A DNA stretch of 64,000 nt, taken from the NCBI RefSeq assembly GCF_037975245.1, contig NC_092574.1:18078713-18142712 (forward strand), written 5' to 3'. The notes beneath the pieces are model-generated. The model was not told the origin of the DNA. It saw nothing but the letters and a program-made list of their open reading frames with translations, and did not search any database. This stretch comes from Apostichopus japonicus. Lineage: Eukaryota; Echinodermata; Holothuroidea; Aspidochirotida; Stichopodidae. The first letter of the stretch is position 1. Each line of letters begins with the position of its first letter. Below are positions 24,701 to 37,499 of this stretch, piece by piece. The position numbers and the translations under genes are program-made.

Positions 24701-24915
24701 CCTTTCGAGGGGAATGGTGATGCACACCTGACGATGATCACACAGTCACAGTCCCGATGCAAGGGGACTGAGGTTGAGAGCGGATCAGTCGTTCGGTAGT
24801 TTGGTTTTCGTGCCCAGGTTCTTTCCTGGGCGACTTTTCCTTAAAAAAGCATGTGCTTGCTGATATCATGCTGTGAACCCTAATTTGCTTCAGATACAAT
24901 ACATATATTCGCACT

Positions 24916-24964
24916 TATGGCAAGCCATTTTACTTTTTATTAAAAAGTAAAACGGCTTGCCATA
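24916..24964. mobile_element. 49-bp minimal element with TATGGCAAGCC ends
   Basis: Two 24-bp inverted ends separated by a single T make up the whole element. They differ at one base: A in the left end and G in the reverse complement of the right, at position 12. The perfect 6-bp duplication CGCACT flanks it (24910-24915 and 24965-24970). The large element at 19443-20528 has the same ends and the same A/G difference, so the two are clearly related. Confidence 0.85.
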
Positions 24965-25321
24965 CGCACTAACCTATAAAAGACAAAGAAACGTATTTCG
25001 TGAAAATGTATACTTGCGCGTGACCGGGAATTCAGCACACAACAAAATGCTACATATTTATGTTTCGGCTTGAAAATAAAGCAATATGGACATAAGGAGA
25101 CCCTTTGCGAAGGGGAAAGTGCGGGCTAAGCAGGGGGGGGGGGGGTGGGTGTTGTTTAGCTGTACCGAAACCTACAAAATGTCAGTATTTAATCTTTAAT
25201 TGTGTCAATACTCACAAACTTATACCATTACTACTAAACTTGACAATGCTTTCCTCCTAAAGAAAATCAAATTAAAACAAAACTATTAGCAAACTGCTTA
25301 TCCACTAGAGAGCTCGTGTAA

Positions 25322-25431
25322 GAGAATATGTAAAAGTAAGTTGGCCTGACGTTTCGATCCTAGCAGGATCGAAACGAAGAAGCCTCTGAAGAGGATCGAA
25401 ACGTCAGGCCAAGTTACTTTTACACATTCTC
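25322..25431. mobile_element. 110-bp foldback element
   Basis: Arms of about 40 bp run inward from GAGAATATGTAAAAGTAA at the left and from the complementary GAGAATGTGTAAAAGTAA at the right. Both continue into TTGGCCTGACGTTTCGATCC. The centre contains another short inverted pair (CCTAGCAGG). No target duplication is evident. It is a small hairpin-forming MITE of a kind common in invertebrate genomes. Confidence 0.7.
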
Positions 25432-25725
25432 CTAAAGAAAAGTACTGTTATGTTAAGACTAACAATTTTGTAATTGAACAACCTCCAAGAACTCAATCCT
25501 ATTATCGAAACTGGACAGAGCTCATGATGCGGGTTGTTTATCGATTGTATATAGGTTAATCATTGATGCCTTTGTGAAGCCCCTTATTTCGTACATAGAG
25601 GTACAAGAGTTTAACGACTTTATTCGCCAAATGACACGCACACGGTGTAACGAAATCTTTCCTTGTGGATGTAAAAGCGCATTTTTGTTGTTGTTGCAAT
25701 CACGTGACGTAACACAGAGGATATG

Positions 25726-25730
<5 letters not shown>

Positions 25731-25815
<85 letters not shown>

Positions 25816-25836
25816 TATATAGATATATATAGATAT
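25731..25836. repeat. (TA)n microsatellite
   Basis: About 100 bp of TA repeats with occasional TTTA and TAGA interruptions. Confidence 0.9.
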
Positions 25837-27744
25837 GCTTTGACCGATGGCCACGGGACACTTGAATCATTTATAATCCTCTCTGATAGTCTTTGTCCAT
25901 AACACTGTAGGGTGGGGTGTAGGCATAATGACAGTAATCCGTTTACCATAGCATATTATCGATTTGCATGTATGTACAGCTTGGTTTTCCAATATTCATC
26001 ACTGCAGCTGTGCTACCATTGTTATTAAGAAAAACCCAAGTACATGGTTTAAGAAAACAACCTTCCTTGTTGTAATGTGATACCCGGAGAGCTGGACCAA
26101 CCCATCTTGACTTTATAGGATGCTCGATTTGTAAATAATTTTGCTCTAGTTGATGATGACGTCATTCATTAATTCAGGACTAATTGTTTGCTATGATGTA
26201 AAGTCATACAATGGTACTAAGTGCAAAAAACTATAATACTGTAGTTCATTTCAAAAGAGAAAAGGATGGTAAATTCTGTATAGCGAAATAAATTTACCCT
26301 TGAAAGTTGAAATACATTTTTTTTAAATCTACCTGTTGCGTTCCACACTTTCTTTTACCAAATGACAGTCCCAAGCACGACGTGTCTAGGCGTCGTACCA
26401 CAAAAAAAGGTGAATTGCTTCACTCAATTCCGTCACTTTCCAACGGCATCGGAGCATAAATAAACGTTTACAACTGGAATATGCTAGCTGATGGCTTGGA
26501 CTATCTTGGCACTTCCAGACAGAATTAGTCTTAGACAAGGGGCGTTGATCCTAGAGGCAAAGGTCAGTGACCCGCCCCTCCTCCCCACCTTACGGTCAAA
26601 ACTAGGGACCAAATGACGGTGTTACCAACTCCCTCCCCTCAAATATTGCATTCTTGTGCATGGATAAATACAAAAATGGATATCATTTGAATTAAGTCTG
26701 TTGCAAGTGTTCTTAATCAGTACATGTTAAATGAACACTACAAATCGTACATACCTGCATGGGCAAATTCTTTTATAAACACCTCTGTTCAAAATTCAAT
26801 ACATCGTGCCAAAATGTACCCCTGTGCCAAATGACATAATTGGCAAGAAATATATAGTTAACGAATAAATAATACTTGATCGTATTCGCGATATGAATAA
26901 TTGCTATTTTTTTCAGGGGGTGGGGTAGGTGGGGGAGGGGGAGAGGAAAGGTGGTGTTGCTTCTTATAGAAAATTGTTGTGCTTCTTATCAAGTATATTT
27001 GCATTCATGGAGCTTGGCTTATATCGGTAAGTTTGCCCTTTCCGATCTAAGTCTTCAGTCGACCGGGGGTCATTTGCAATCATACTTTGATTAATACTCG
27101 TCAGGATTGGTAGAACCCTCTTTGATTGTAAATGAAAATCCGCCTGTAACATTCGATGATGACATTTCGTTTGTCCATGCCTCATGTTTTCAACAACATG
27201 CCACGTATAGCCTAATTGTATGATAAATGTTCATGACACGTGGTATTTTGTACATTTTGAAATGATATTTTATATTATATTTATGGGTAGCTGTCGCTTT
27301 CCTACATACGATTCTTGGAAATATGATATAGATTATTATATATTAACAAGATGTAAACTATTTCGAATAAAGTATATAAACAAATGAGGTGATTTTTTTT
27401 TATAGATTGTAAATAATGAGGATGTGTATATTTGTAGAACGTGTATAACAAGATAAATAAACAGAAGTTGGAATCCAGTTATATTAACATCTGTTGAAAT
27501 GTCAGCGTGATAATTTCGTGGAACTAGTTTATTAACAATTATGTCATGGACGAATGCATTCTTTATATCATGATCACGCTCTATTTCAAGATTTTCTCGG
27601 TCACGTCCGATCGGTTGAGTCATATGTAAATATGATTACTTTTTTCATTATTGTGAAGATCTTATTGCATATACTCTATTATTATGATTGCATTCAGTCT
27701 TGCAATTTACATTCGCTGTGTAGATTGCAAACAGTATTAATTGA

Positions 27745-28085
27745 ATAGTATAGTGTATACAGTGCTAGATTTCATATAGTGTATATTGCATACAGTGCTG
27801 GATTGTATAAAGTGTATATTGCATATACCGTAGAGTGCACACAGTGTAGATTGCCAATTGCATACAGTATGCCTACTAGAATACATAAATAGCATATATT
27901 TTAGATTGCATACACTGTAAATTGCATAGCCTATAAAGCTCAATGCAGTGCTAGATTGCATACAGTGTGGATTGCATAAAGCTTCATGCAATGCTAGATT
28001 GCATTTAGCTTAGATTGCATACAGTGTAGATTGCATACAGCGTGATGCAGTGCTAGATTGCATGTAGTGTAAATATGCATACAAT
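27745..28085. repeat. Degenerate 16-bp-type tandem array
   Basis: Variants of TAGATTGCATACAGTG recur about every 15-30 bp through this interval, including GCTAGATTGCATACAGTG and TGTAGATTGCATACAG. The copies are diverged and irregularly spaced, suggesting an old array. The minus-strand frame at 27737-27991 is its translation and not a gene. Confidence 0.75.
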
Positions 28086-28089
28086 TGCA

Positions 28090-30973
28090 AAAAACGAAAT
28101 CGTAAAAACTAAATTGCCTGTTTTGTTGCATGCATGTCGCAAGAAATCTTAACAATCTTGAGAAAGTATGAGGTTACACATTTCCAAAGTAAACATGAGC
28201 TTTCAGTCTAAAGCAGGCCCGGGTACACTGGGGGGGGGGGGTAGGGGTCTAAAAGACGGCGCGCGACACTCCCCTTTGTAACCTCACACAAAGCGTCAAA
28301 GGTTACGGTAGTTAATACTGGGTACTGGGACGTTGTGAAAACCTCAAAATGCCCCTATTCATGGATTAGAAGTGCTCTTTTGATGCGGGAGAGTACCCAT
28401 TTGCGTTTTGTAATTTAAAAGTGCCCTTTTGCTTGATACCTGTTATGATAATAACACTTCAAGTCCCTTCCATTCCCCTCCAGTTTGAAAAAATATCAAC
28501 TTTTGTCTTTTTGATGACAAACAATATAATACTGGAATTCGTGATTTGGGAATAGAGAGAACGATTCACTTTGTTGAGACGTTTTGAGGAAATTGTAAGG
28601 TTTGCAACATCAGATTCAATCCCTTTCCAACGCCCCTGTGTGGGCGGTGGTATATACTTAAATGATCATCCTATCCCCCACGGAAATTTGACGTTTAGGT
28701 AAATAAGTCCATGTACTACTTATAAATCGTGTTTTGTGGAGTTCAAAACTCGTTTGCTGGTGGCTGGTGGCTGGCTTGCTACAGTTATCAGCTGCCGATA
28801 AAAGTTGTGTAATTTTAACTCATGAAAGTCCTAGGTGCTAACTGTGTCACGTTGTTACCATGCAATTGCTTATCTAGATTAAACAATCCAAGACTCCTGC
28901 CTTTTATTTGTTAAGTACTTACAAATTTACTCTTTTTTTGTCCTTGCTAAACTACAGTTAACCAGTGTTCTAAGCTTTTGTCTAAACGAAGTTCGTTTAC
29001 AGTTAAGCCTATTAGTATCCTATACCTATACCTTTAAATCTGATAAATGCGCAAGTCAATGTGTTTCTTAAGTTTGCATATTGAGTCTTAGCTTCTATTT
29101 GGTTCAGTTTGGAAGTTAAACATTGTCTCTAAGACACGTCCAATTGTGACAAGCAAGTGCGCAAGTACTTGTTTTGTTCCATTTCAGTATATATGACTTT
29201 ACCTGGCCGCTGGCTTTTGATTCGGACATTGGCATTGTGGACTAAAATTGTATTTCGCGAAATTAGTACAAAAATAACATTACAAACTGGGCTATAATCT
29301 GAGGTTTGGAATGTTTGGCATAGTGGTTTCCGGTGTGTACTCTGTCTATTAACGCGTACATCCATCGTGTGTTTGTTGCCATGGGACTGACGTAATGTTT
29401 TATTGGAAACTCAAACTGTAAAATGGCGCAATTAATCGGTTGCTATCTTTTTTCTGGCAGTGCGTCTGTTTAACTATCATTAAGGCTCCAATCGATATCA
29501 GGTTATGAACGGTAAGAGCGTTACTTTGTTTTAAATCTGCCACGCGATTTTCAACCAACCTTATATCGCGTGCAAGCGAGTGCGACTATATAAACTCTCT
29601 CCTACATCCATATCTAGAGAGAGCTATATGGTAACTCAGAGGGACTGAAATTCGTACTTCTTGCATGTTGCATAATGGTATGCAGCGATGAACAAAATTA
29701 TTTAAAGTTAAACAAAAATAAGTATTTTCGACGGAGAATTGGAAGTTCGAGATTGAAAACGTGTGTTTTGCTATAAACATCATATAATTCAGTCGATGAG
29801 ACACAAGTTTGCAATCGCCAAAGAAAAAGAAACAAATATGCAAGTCAAGAATTGGAAGCTGATTGGGGAATTTGTAAAACTATAAAAAATAATTTGAAAA
29901 GCAAGGGAGACGCCTTTATCTAACCGGACTGGGCTGCATGCAGGCATTGTGTACGTGGATCCTATAGGAAGGATCAGCCTATACTAATATGTATTCTCGT
30001 AAATCAGTGAGTAGTTGGTCTGGGAGCTTATCGAGTTCTTCGTCAAGTTTCGTGAGCAGACATAAAAGAAGATTGAATCGCGGAGCAGCTCGAAAACATG
30101 AGGCTTGGATGGATAAGACACCGGGGGAGACCATAAATGTAGGTCGGTTATAGGCTATATGACGTGATATGTGAGGTATATACATTTGTGGTATATTGGT
30201 CAAGAGTACATTTTATTAAGATAACATTCAAGAGAGGTTCTGCTTAAAATGACCCCGGAAAGCGAGCACTGGCTAAACTAGCAGCTTCATTATTGCCAGA
30301 GATATGCTAGAAAGTCAAAATATGGTCAGTGTTTAACAAAATTCAGGTACGATATACATTTAATTATCTAAAGCTGCACCTTCTTCATATCTAGGAATTA
30401 TTTGGTGGGCCAACCTCGCCTGGTGAAAAGTACATTAAAAAAAAAATACATATTAGCAGTTTTTAGCATGCTAAAATCGGAGGCTATACTGAAAATAGGT
30501 GTACCCCCCCCCATATCCCTGGATCCGTGCCAGGCAACTTATATGGTATACCATTTACACACCAGTTATTCAGTAAAAATATTCCATCACTCAACTTCAC
30601 CATATATACATAATGAAGTATGACAAAGCGGATTTTGTTTTTATTAAGACATGTTCGATGACCATTTCATGACGTCATTAAAGACAACTTTTATTTGACG
30701 TTATGATGACATATTATAGATCTGGCATATTATCTCAGAGGTTTCATATCTTGCGAAATTTGAGGCAGAACGTAATAGATGCAAGTTTGTTGCAGGAATC
30801 ATACCCATCCCCTCTTCCTCCAACTCTTTTCTTGCAGTCAATCATGGTGTTGCGTCAGTAATATACCAGATGACCATATGCATATGCGTTTTTTTTAAGG
30901 GGGGGGGGGGAGGGTGAAAATTTGTCTTAATATTCACATGTTGCTTTCTTCTTGATTGTATTCTTCACCACAG
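28090..30973. other. Non-coding DNA, probably intronic
   Basis: Nothing gene-like. A G run near 28230-28241 introduces a degenerate segment with AGTGCCCTTTT, similar to that at 4590-4740. A further G run lies at 30899-30910, just upstream of the first certain CNBD2-like exon. Confidence 0.35.
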
Positions 30974-31047
30974 GCTCGGGAGAGGTTTGTTCACGCAGTC
31001 AAAATGGTCGTGATCTTATCCAGGGTCTCCTCGTTTGCCCTTGACAG
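30974..31047 (+). CDS. CNBD2: CNBD2-like gene, first securely linked exon
   Basis: The acceptor is CACCACAG and the donor is GTTAGT. The exon starts in phase 0 and ends two bases into a codon. It encodes ARERFVHAVKMVVILSRVSS and then FALD plus a split R, a basic amphipathic helical segment. It has no diagnostic motif of its own. Its membership in the gene follows from exact phase continuity into 31600 and from its position. The preceding exon must end in phase 0; candidates lie at 8306, 15023, 16243 and 24079. Confidence 0.75.
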
Positions 31048-31599
31048 GTTAGTGACGTCATGTTTATGGATTGAATTTGGACATTACTTTGTCCACCTTT
31101 AACCCCTCACCTGCTAATTCTACTCTCTATAAATGATTAAGAACGGTTAATATCAAAATGGTAGAATGCTATACTTTCTTCCCCGCTATTCTCCGCCAAT
31201 TTGAAACCAGGGCATTGGGGGGGGGGGGAGGTCGAAAATATAAAAATGGAGTACATGGGGTTTGGCCCTTAGGTCGCTGAAGTCGAAAGGGTATGTGAAA
31301 AGTAAGGCAATTTCGTCTTTCCATTTTTTCCACATAGTCCCCCCTCCCCCCCCTCCCCATGACTGTAGATATTATGGATGCTTTGATATTTGAATATTAC
31401 TAAAGTTTTAGACTTTGTTTTAATTATGTGATCACAACTTTTAAGGAATGAATTAAGGCAGAATTTAAATTTTGATATGTAATTGCCCAAGAGAACTCTA
31501 TATACAGTCATTATATAAAGCTATTGCATATTTTAATCTAACTTGATAACCGTAATTAATATCTGACTGTACATCTTTTCTTTCTTTTTTCATCTGCAG

Positions 31600-31726
31600 A
31601 AAAGTTGAGAAATCACCTTCGAGGCAAAACATGACGTTCACTGAGATTGCGGAGGAATTTCAATCGGAGAACATGAAAAGCTTAGGGCTAAGTTTTGATC
31701 CGAGGGAATTCAAGGCGAGAAAGGAG
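31600..31726 (+). CDS. CNBD2: CNBD2-like gene, exon 2 of the linked set
   Basis: The acceptor has a strong pyrimidine tract ending CATCTGCAG and the donor is GTAAAC. It completes the split arginine codon and ends in phase 0. The peptide includes KVEKSPSRQNMTFTEIAEEF and LGLSFDPREFKARKE. It is a hydrophilic linker in the region that precedes the first cyclic-nucleotide-binding domain. No catalytic motif is expected here. Confidence 0.75.
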
Positions 31727-32275
31727 GTAAACGTAAAATGATTATGATATCCGAAGAGCTTACAAAATGCCCGCTTGATTTAGTAATCAAATCAAATATA
31801 ACCAAGGTAAACGCCTTGAATAAGTTGTGTTCCAAAACATATTCCTTAAAAATATGAAGTGCGTAGTTAACATACAGTATAGGACTAAACGTTTTCTCTT
31901 TTTAATATGCCAGAAGCAGTTTTAAACTTTTCTATATCTACGTCATTTGCAGAAATGAAATGATTTCTTTGCTTTCCAAGTTAAAGTTGAAGACACAGCA
32001 GGAACTATATGAAAAGATGGATGGAAAGACGATATTGCCTGCAGGAATCCCTTGCAAGCTTTCACAAACTTCTGTTGCCCTTTCGAGACATATTGAGGAC
32101 AGTTAACACGTACAAATTTTCCAATTAGATTTTATCTGGGTCGAAGGGGCTGTATGACGGACTTCCACTCCGATAATCATACTGCTCATGAAGATTTACG
32201 ATACATTTGTAGCTCAGGCAGTGTATTTGGTTTCTTAATGATTCTCTTTTGTGTTATTTTGCTTTGTATCCGCAG

Positions 32276-32350
32276 CTCGATATTAGCGGAGAAGTAAGAA
32301 AGATTTTAAGTTCTCCGTCGGAGTCTCGAACAACAGATCAAATACAGACG
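32276..32350 (+). CDS. CNBD2: CNBD2-like gene, exon 3 of the linked set
   Basis: The acceptor is TATCCGCAG, the donor is GTAGGA, and both borders are phase 0. It encodes 25 residues beginning LDISGEVRKILSSPSESRTT and ending DQIQT. KxIL-type sequence followed by a serine/threonine-rich stretch is common just before a cyclic-nucleotide-binding domain. Because it is phase 0 at both ends and 75 nt long, it could be skipped without a frameshift. Confidence 0.75.
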
Positions 32351-33115
32351 GTAGGAGGAATAGTTGATTAAAGTAATTTTTCTTTTAAAAAAAATAACCT
32401 TTTAAAACACACGTTTGTAAAAGTTTTGTGGCCTCAGGGTGTGAACGGAAGACTAAAACAAAAAAGAATACTTACTTGGAGAGGTGGATACTCAATTAGA
32501 GTAAGGTGGGATGGAGTATTTCGTCTAGTTACTCAAAACCTGCATAATGGGAATAACAAGCATTACGTATTTACATATATAGAAAGATGACGCCGGTTAG
32601 AGGCTTACCAAGTGTGATGTTAATTTTAGTTTAGTTTAGTTTAATGTGTATTAATAAATATGTTAACATTTTAACGTAGAAATGTCAATGGTTTTGTTTT
32701 TTGTATTTTCATCTTTGTTTGTCATGAATTTCAAATTGTTTTCAATTGACGCAAAGTTGTCTTCACAACAAAACAATTGAAAAAAGAATAAGACATAACA
32801 GTGTAATATTTCTTGGTAGCCTGAAACATTTACCTTCTCGATAATTCAATCTGTTCATTGGTTAAATGTTTCTCGGGTCCATATATAAACCTATTCAGAC
32901 CATGAAGGAATTTTACGAGGGACACTAAAGGGGTCAATATTTACAGTTCACCAGAAACACGATTCCACTTTATTTAATCCACTGTGTTAACCAAATAAGA
33001 GAAATATCACTACATGCTAATGAATAAAATATATGCACTGGACTAACATTACTATAACTGCACTGTTATAACAACACTTATCTCCTCGTGGATGGCTATA
33101 CTGTATGTAACAACA

Positions 33116-33117
<2 letters not shown>

Positions 33118-33156
<39 letters not shown>

Positions 33157-33225
33157 TATATATATAGAAATATATATATATATATAGAAATATATATATA
33201 TTTCTATATATATATATATATAATA
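33118..33225. repeat. (TA)n tract with GAAATA interruptions
   Basis: TA repeats are interrupted by three TAGAAATA blocks and then the inverse TATTTCTA, so much of the tract can fold back on itself. It lies in the intron between exons 32276-32350 and 33533-33621. Confidence 0.85.
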
Positions 33226-33532
33226 CTACACTGGACGAATAACTATACCTGCTTCTGAAGTAACATGTAGGCCACTAGCCTATAATGAAAAACTACACAG
33301 TACATGTAGTCACAACTTTCTGCTAAATGGAAAGCTACACTCAGTGAATGAATCAACGTACGTGCTAATGAAAGCTGAACGAGACAGATATAGAAATATA
33401 TGCTAAAAAACATATTAACCAAAAACTACTCATGAATGATAACTCTTACCAGAAACCAACTGTTGTGACAATTTAAAAAAAAAAAAACAGATTTTCTACA
33501 TTGACTTATTGACCCTATTTTCACTTTTCAAG

Positions 33533-33621
33533 GCTGTCTTTGGACTTCAAAGTATGACGTCATTCGCTGAATACCCGCTACATATGCAAGAGAAGCTGGT
33601 GAAGGTAGCATGGTATGAAAG
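33533..33621 (+). CDS. CNBD2: CNBD2-like gene, start of first cyclic-nucleotide-binding domain
   Basis: The acceptor is CTTTTCAAG and the donor is GTTAGT. It encodes AVFGLQSMTSFAEYPLHMQE and then KLVKVAWYE plus a split codon. The block SFAEYPLHMQxKL followed by WYE is characteristic of CNBD2 and related proteins, forming the N-terminal helices of the first domain (the position of L..Y....Q..L.. in other cNMP-binding domains). The intron that follows is about 12.7 kb and full of repeats. Confidence 0.85.
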
Positions 33622-33835
33622 GTTAGTAATTTTAGTTATTTTCAAAACACAAAATTAAAAAAAAAGTAAACAGGCAGTGAGGTCATGGTAATAATAAACA
33701 ATTAATAACTAATTAAATGAATAATCAATTTATCCTTTCTTCTGTTTTATCTGAATGAGAGGTATATTGTTATTTCATAAATTAAGGGGGAAGTGGTATT
33801 TTCTTATTTATAATACCTTTCAGGGCAGTGGCGTA

Positions 33836-34198
33836 GGAAGGTATTTTTGAGTGGGGGGGGGGGCTGAAGACTGATGGCCGGCCTGGGGGAGGGCTTAGGG
33901 GAGGGGGTGTCCCCCTCCCCTTTGGATTTTTTTTTCATTTCCAGGTGGCCTCAGATGCAATTTGGTGCAATATAGCACACTCCAACCCACCCACTCCATT
34001 TTGTATATAATTTTGCATTTTCACCTGGCCTTAGATGCAATTTGGTGCTCCAAATGAGACTTTTTTCTCATTTGGAAATGAAAAAGGGGTTTTCTGACTT
34101 GCGAAGCGGGGGGGGGGGGGCGGAATGATACTTCCGCCCCTCCATATTTTTCACTGGGGGGGGGCTGGCGCCCCCAGCCCCCGGTTCCTACGCCCTTG
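33836..34198. mobile_element. Intronic hAT-type MITE
   Basis: It begins CAGTGGCGTAGGAA and the reverse complement of its right end reads CAAGGGCGTAGGAA. A perfect 8-bp duplication, TTTCAGGG, lies at 33828-33835 and 34199-34206. The interior contains G runs and a partly repeated segment, GCAATTTGGTGC, present twice. It has no open frame. It sits about 0.2 kb after a CNBD2-like exon, within the intron. Confidence 0.85.
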
Positions 34199-35102
34199 TT
34201 TCAGGGGCCATTTGTCATGCTACTATGATCAACATGTTATAATTTCTATATTCAGGTATTATTGTGTTGCCAGTATCAATCTGTACTAAATGAAACCTAA
34301 ATAAATTTACCACGATAACTGAGAGTCTTAAATGTTGTGTAGAATTTGGCAAATATTGTCACTTTTTAGACGAAAATCTGTGACATTTAAATCTGTTGCT
34401 AATTATGGGATTTTCTCCTCCTTTATAAATGGCTATAGCTTCGTTATTTTTAAAAATTAAAATGATTGATAACAGACTAATTGTCAATATAAAACTATAA
34501 TACTTCATAACAAATTGATGTTTATCCCGACAAGAGCGGTTCATCACAAAGAGGTTCCACGTGTAAACTTTGGTGTCCCCCCCCTCGCACCCCACCCATA
34601 AGCATTTACACGTGGAACGTATTCTTTGGAGTTGTTTAAGCCTATGAAGTATTTTTAAAGAAAGACAACAGAGTAAGAAAAGTTGGAAGTCAAATACAAA
34701 ATGCAAGAAAGTTCTTTCTAAATATTGACAGACCACTTTGGTGTCCCATTAAATATATTACATTGTCAAACTTTATGGTTACATTGTCAATATTTCCCAG
34801 ATTTAAAGAGATGGTGATTCTATCGCAAAGTAATCCCGGGGCAAGGTTTTTAACAAACACTTTATAGCTTTTGCCGTGCAATTTCTTTCAGAATTTGAAA
34901 TAGTTTGGGAATACAACTTTGGTGTTCCCACATTACACGTGGTACATGTGACGCGTTTTTACATTAAGCCGAAAAAGTATTTTAGGCTACTGAACAATGA
35001 ACTAATTTATGCTTGCAGATAGAAACTAATAGAAAGTTATTGTAATAAAACAATAAGATTGTTTAAAACAAGTTTTATGGTGACTTATTGCAATGTAATT
35101 TC

Positions 35103-35330
<228 letters not shown>

Positions 35331-36602
35331 TCGTCGGTTAAGACTACAAGCCTTCCAAATGTTTAACTTTTGTTCTGTTGCAATACGAAATTAAAACTGT
35401 ATTCCTTCTTTGAAGTAAAATCGGATACCTTGAAGGACCCGAATGTAATCGCTTTACAAAATGTCATCATCACAGAAAGGGTCTAACTTGATAAGATCAA
35501 CCAAGCTTGGAATTGGTTTCTAATATATTAGATTTCATTTGACTTTATAATGTAATATATTGTCAGCTATAATAAAATATCAGTGAAGTAAATGGAAATT
35601 TATGGCTTATCTTAATCGTGGGTTTCCGCTATTTCAGATTAATTTTCATTCAAACGCCTTCGTAATTTTACGCGGACGAAATTACCTTCTATAACTTCTA
35701 TAACTAATCTTTTCCACCTTTTTGTTTCGTATCATTTTTATGAATTTCAAATTTTCTATTACATCCATGACGACATCTGATGAAAAGCCTAAACAATCAG
35801 GTCTTGATACAAGATATATTGTTGTATAATGTTAATCACAAATGTGTGATCTCCTTAAATATTTATATTACTGTTCAATATCTTTCTCGATATTCTTTGA
35901 AACCAGTATAAGTTCATTCAACGTACAGTAGTTTCAAAGAAAAGTACGAAATTTACTTTCATGTTTATAGGGAATTGTAAATAATACCAGTGTGTAATCA
36001 ATGGTATATTTCATGAAAATTGTTCTTTTTTTTTTTTGCTAATATAATCTGCTGTGTTTATAAACACATTATACAATGAAGAGCTCATGAGATTAAAGGA
36101 TTAACGTCTAGTAAAGTTTCACTTCCTACTTTTGCCCGATCTTCGTTAGGATTTTCTTTTTCGTTTTGTTTACTACATCATACCCGTACTCATAGACGTA
36201 GAACCCGTGGGGGGGGATGGGGGTCATGTTCTCCCCTTTTTGAGCTGTTGGTGACGTAACAAAAAATACCACCCCCACCCCTTACACTTTTCATGCCTCT
36301 AAACAAAAAATATATACATCGAGAAAATTGTAAATTCCTTTTACAAGAATATTGTTCTGAGAACGGAACTTCAAGATTAAATAGTTTTCAAGAGGTATAA
36401 CATATAACACCAGTTTTTAGACAAAAAATTCTCTGCAGCTTTCAAATTTAAATTAAAATGCTGCATAAGTACCCACTCTTTTCGTGTAAAATACGTGATG
36501 TTCACACCTTCTTCGGTTAATGACGTCATGTATTATTATCCCACAATAAACATTAAACAAAGTTTTGCTTAAAAAAAATTCCACTAAGTTATGTGGCTGC
36601 TG

Positions 36603-36915
<313 letters not shown>

Positions 36916-37156
36916 CATTTGCCTTAGTCGTTTACCTCCATTTCATTAACATAAAGTATGTTTAAAGTATCTCTTTCGAGATCCGGCTTTAGGATTCACA
37001 AATGATTTTCGAGTTGGTTAGCATCATGTTTGATCTCTAGAGTAAGGCAAAATATGTCACCAAAAACAGAACTAGTATTGTTCGATACAGGTGACAAACG
37101 CCTACAGTGGAATTGCGACCTTCCTTGCCGGTTGAGAACCTCTGGACATACAATCA

Positions 37157-37285
37157 GCGTCCATGGCCTAGTTGGTTAGGGTGTCCGCGTACAAAGCGGG
37201 AGGCCCGGGTTCGAATCCCGGTGGAGGCTGGAAGTTTTTTCACTGTTCTTGATTTTCCAACTCATTACGATTTTCATTTATATAT
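37157..37285 (+). mobile_element. tRNA-derived SINE, copy 2 (intact tRNA-like head)
   Basis: Positions 37157-37229 fold as a full 73-nt tRNA: acceptor arms GCGTCCA and TGGAGGC (6 of 7 pairs, one G-G mismatch), a D arm, a 5-bp anticodon stem, and a T arm CCGGG/CCCGG around TTCGAAT. The Pol III promoter boxes TGGCCTAGTTGG (A) and GGTTCGAATCC (B) are perfect. The anticodon position reads ACA, which is not a normal tRNA anticodon. A T6 run follows soon after, then the SINE body shared with copy 1. The odd anticodon and the shared body argue for a SINE rather than a working tRNA. Confidence 0.8.
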
Positions 37286-37499
37286 ATATATATATATATA
37301 CCAGCAGCCACATAACTTAGTGGATTTTTTTTAAGCAAAACTTAGTGTGGCTTTCTGCTAGCTGCGGTCGTTGAGACCTGTCATGCTTTTTATAGTCAAT
37401 TTTATCTGTATTATGTACATTGAAAATTGATAGAAATAAAATAAAAAAATAAAATATATATACATGCGCGCATCCAGGGGGGCGTTGGGGGCGCGTGCC

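Noticed and set aside
27745-28085. CRISPR-like array of short repeats
   Set aside because: The repeats are diverged, the spacers are not unique or uniform, and the context is an animal genome.
37157-37229. A working tRNA gene
   Set aside because: The anticodon would be ACA, the acceptor stem has a G-G mismatch, and the same tail occurs in a second truncated copy, so a SINE is more likely.
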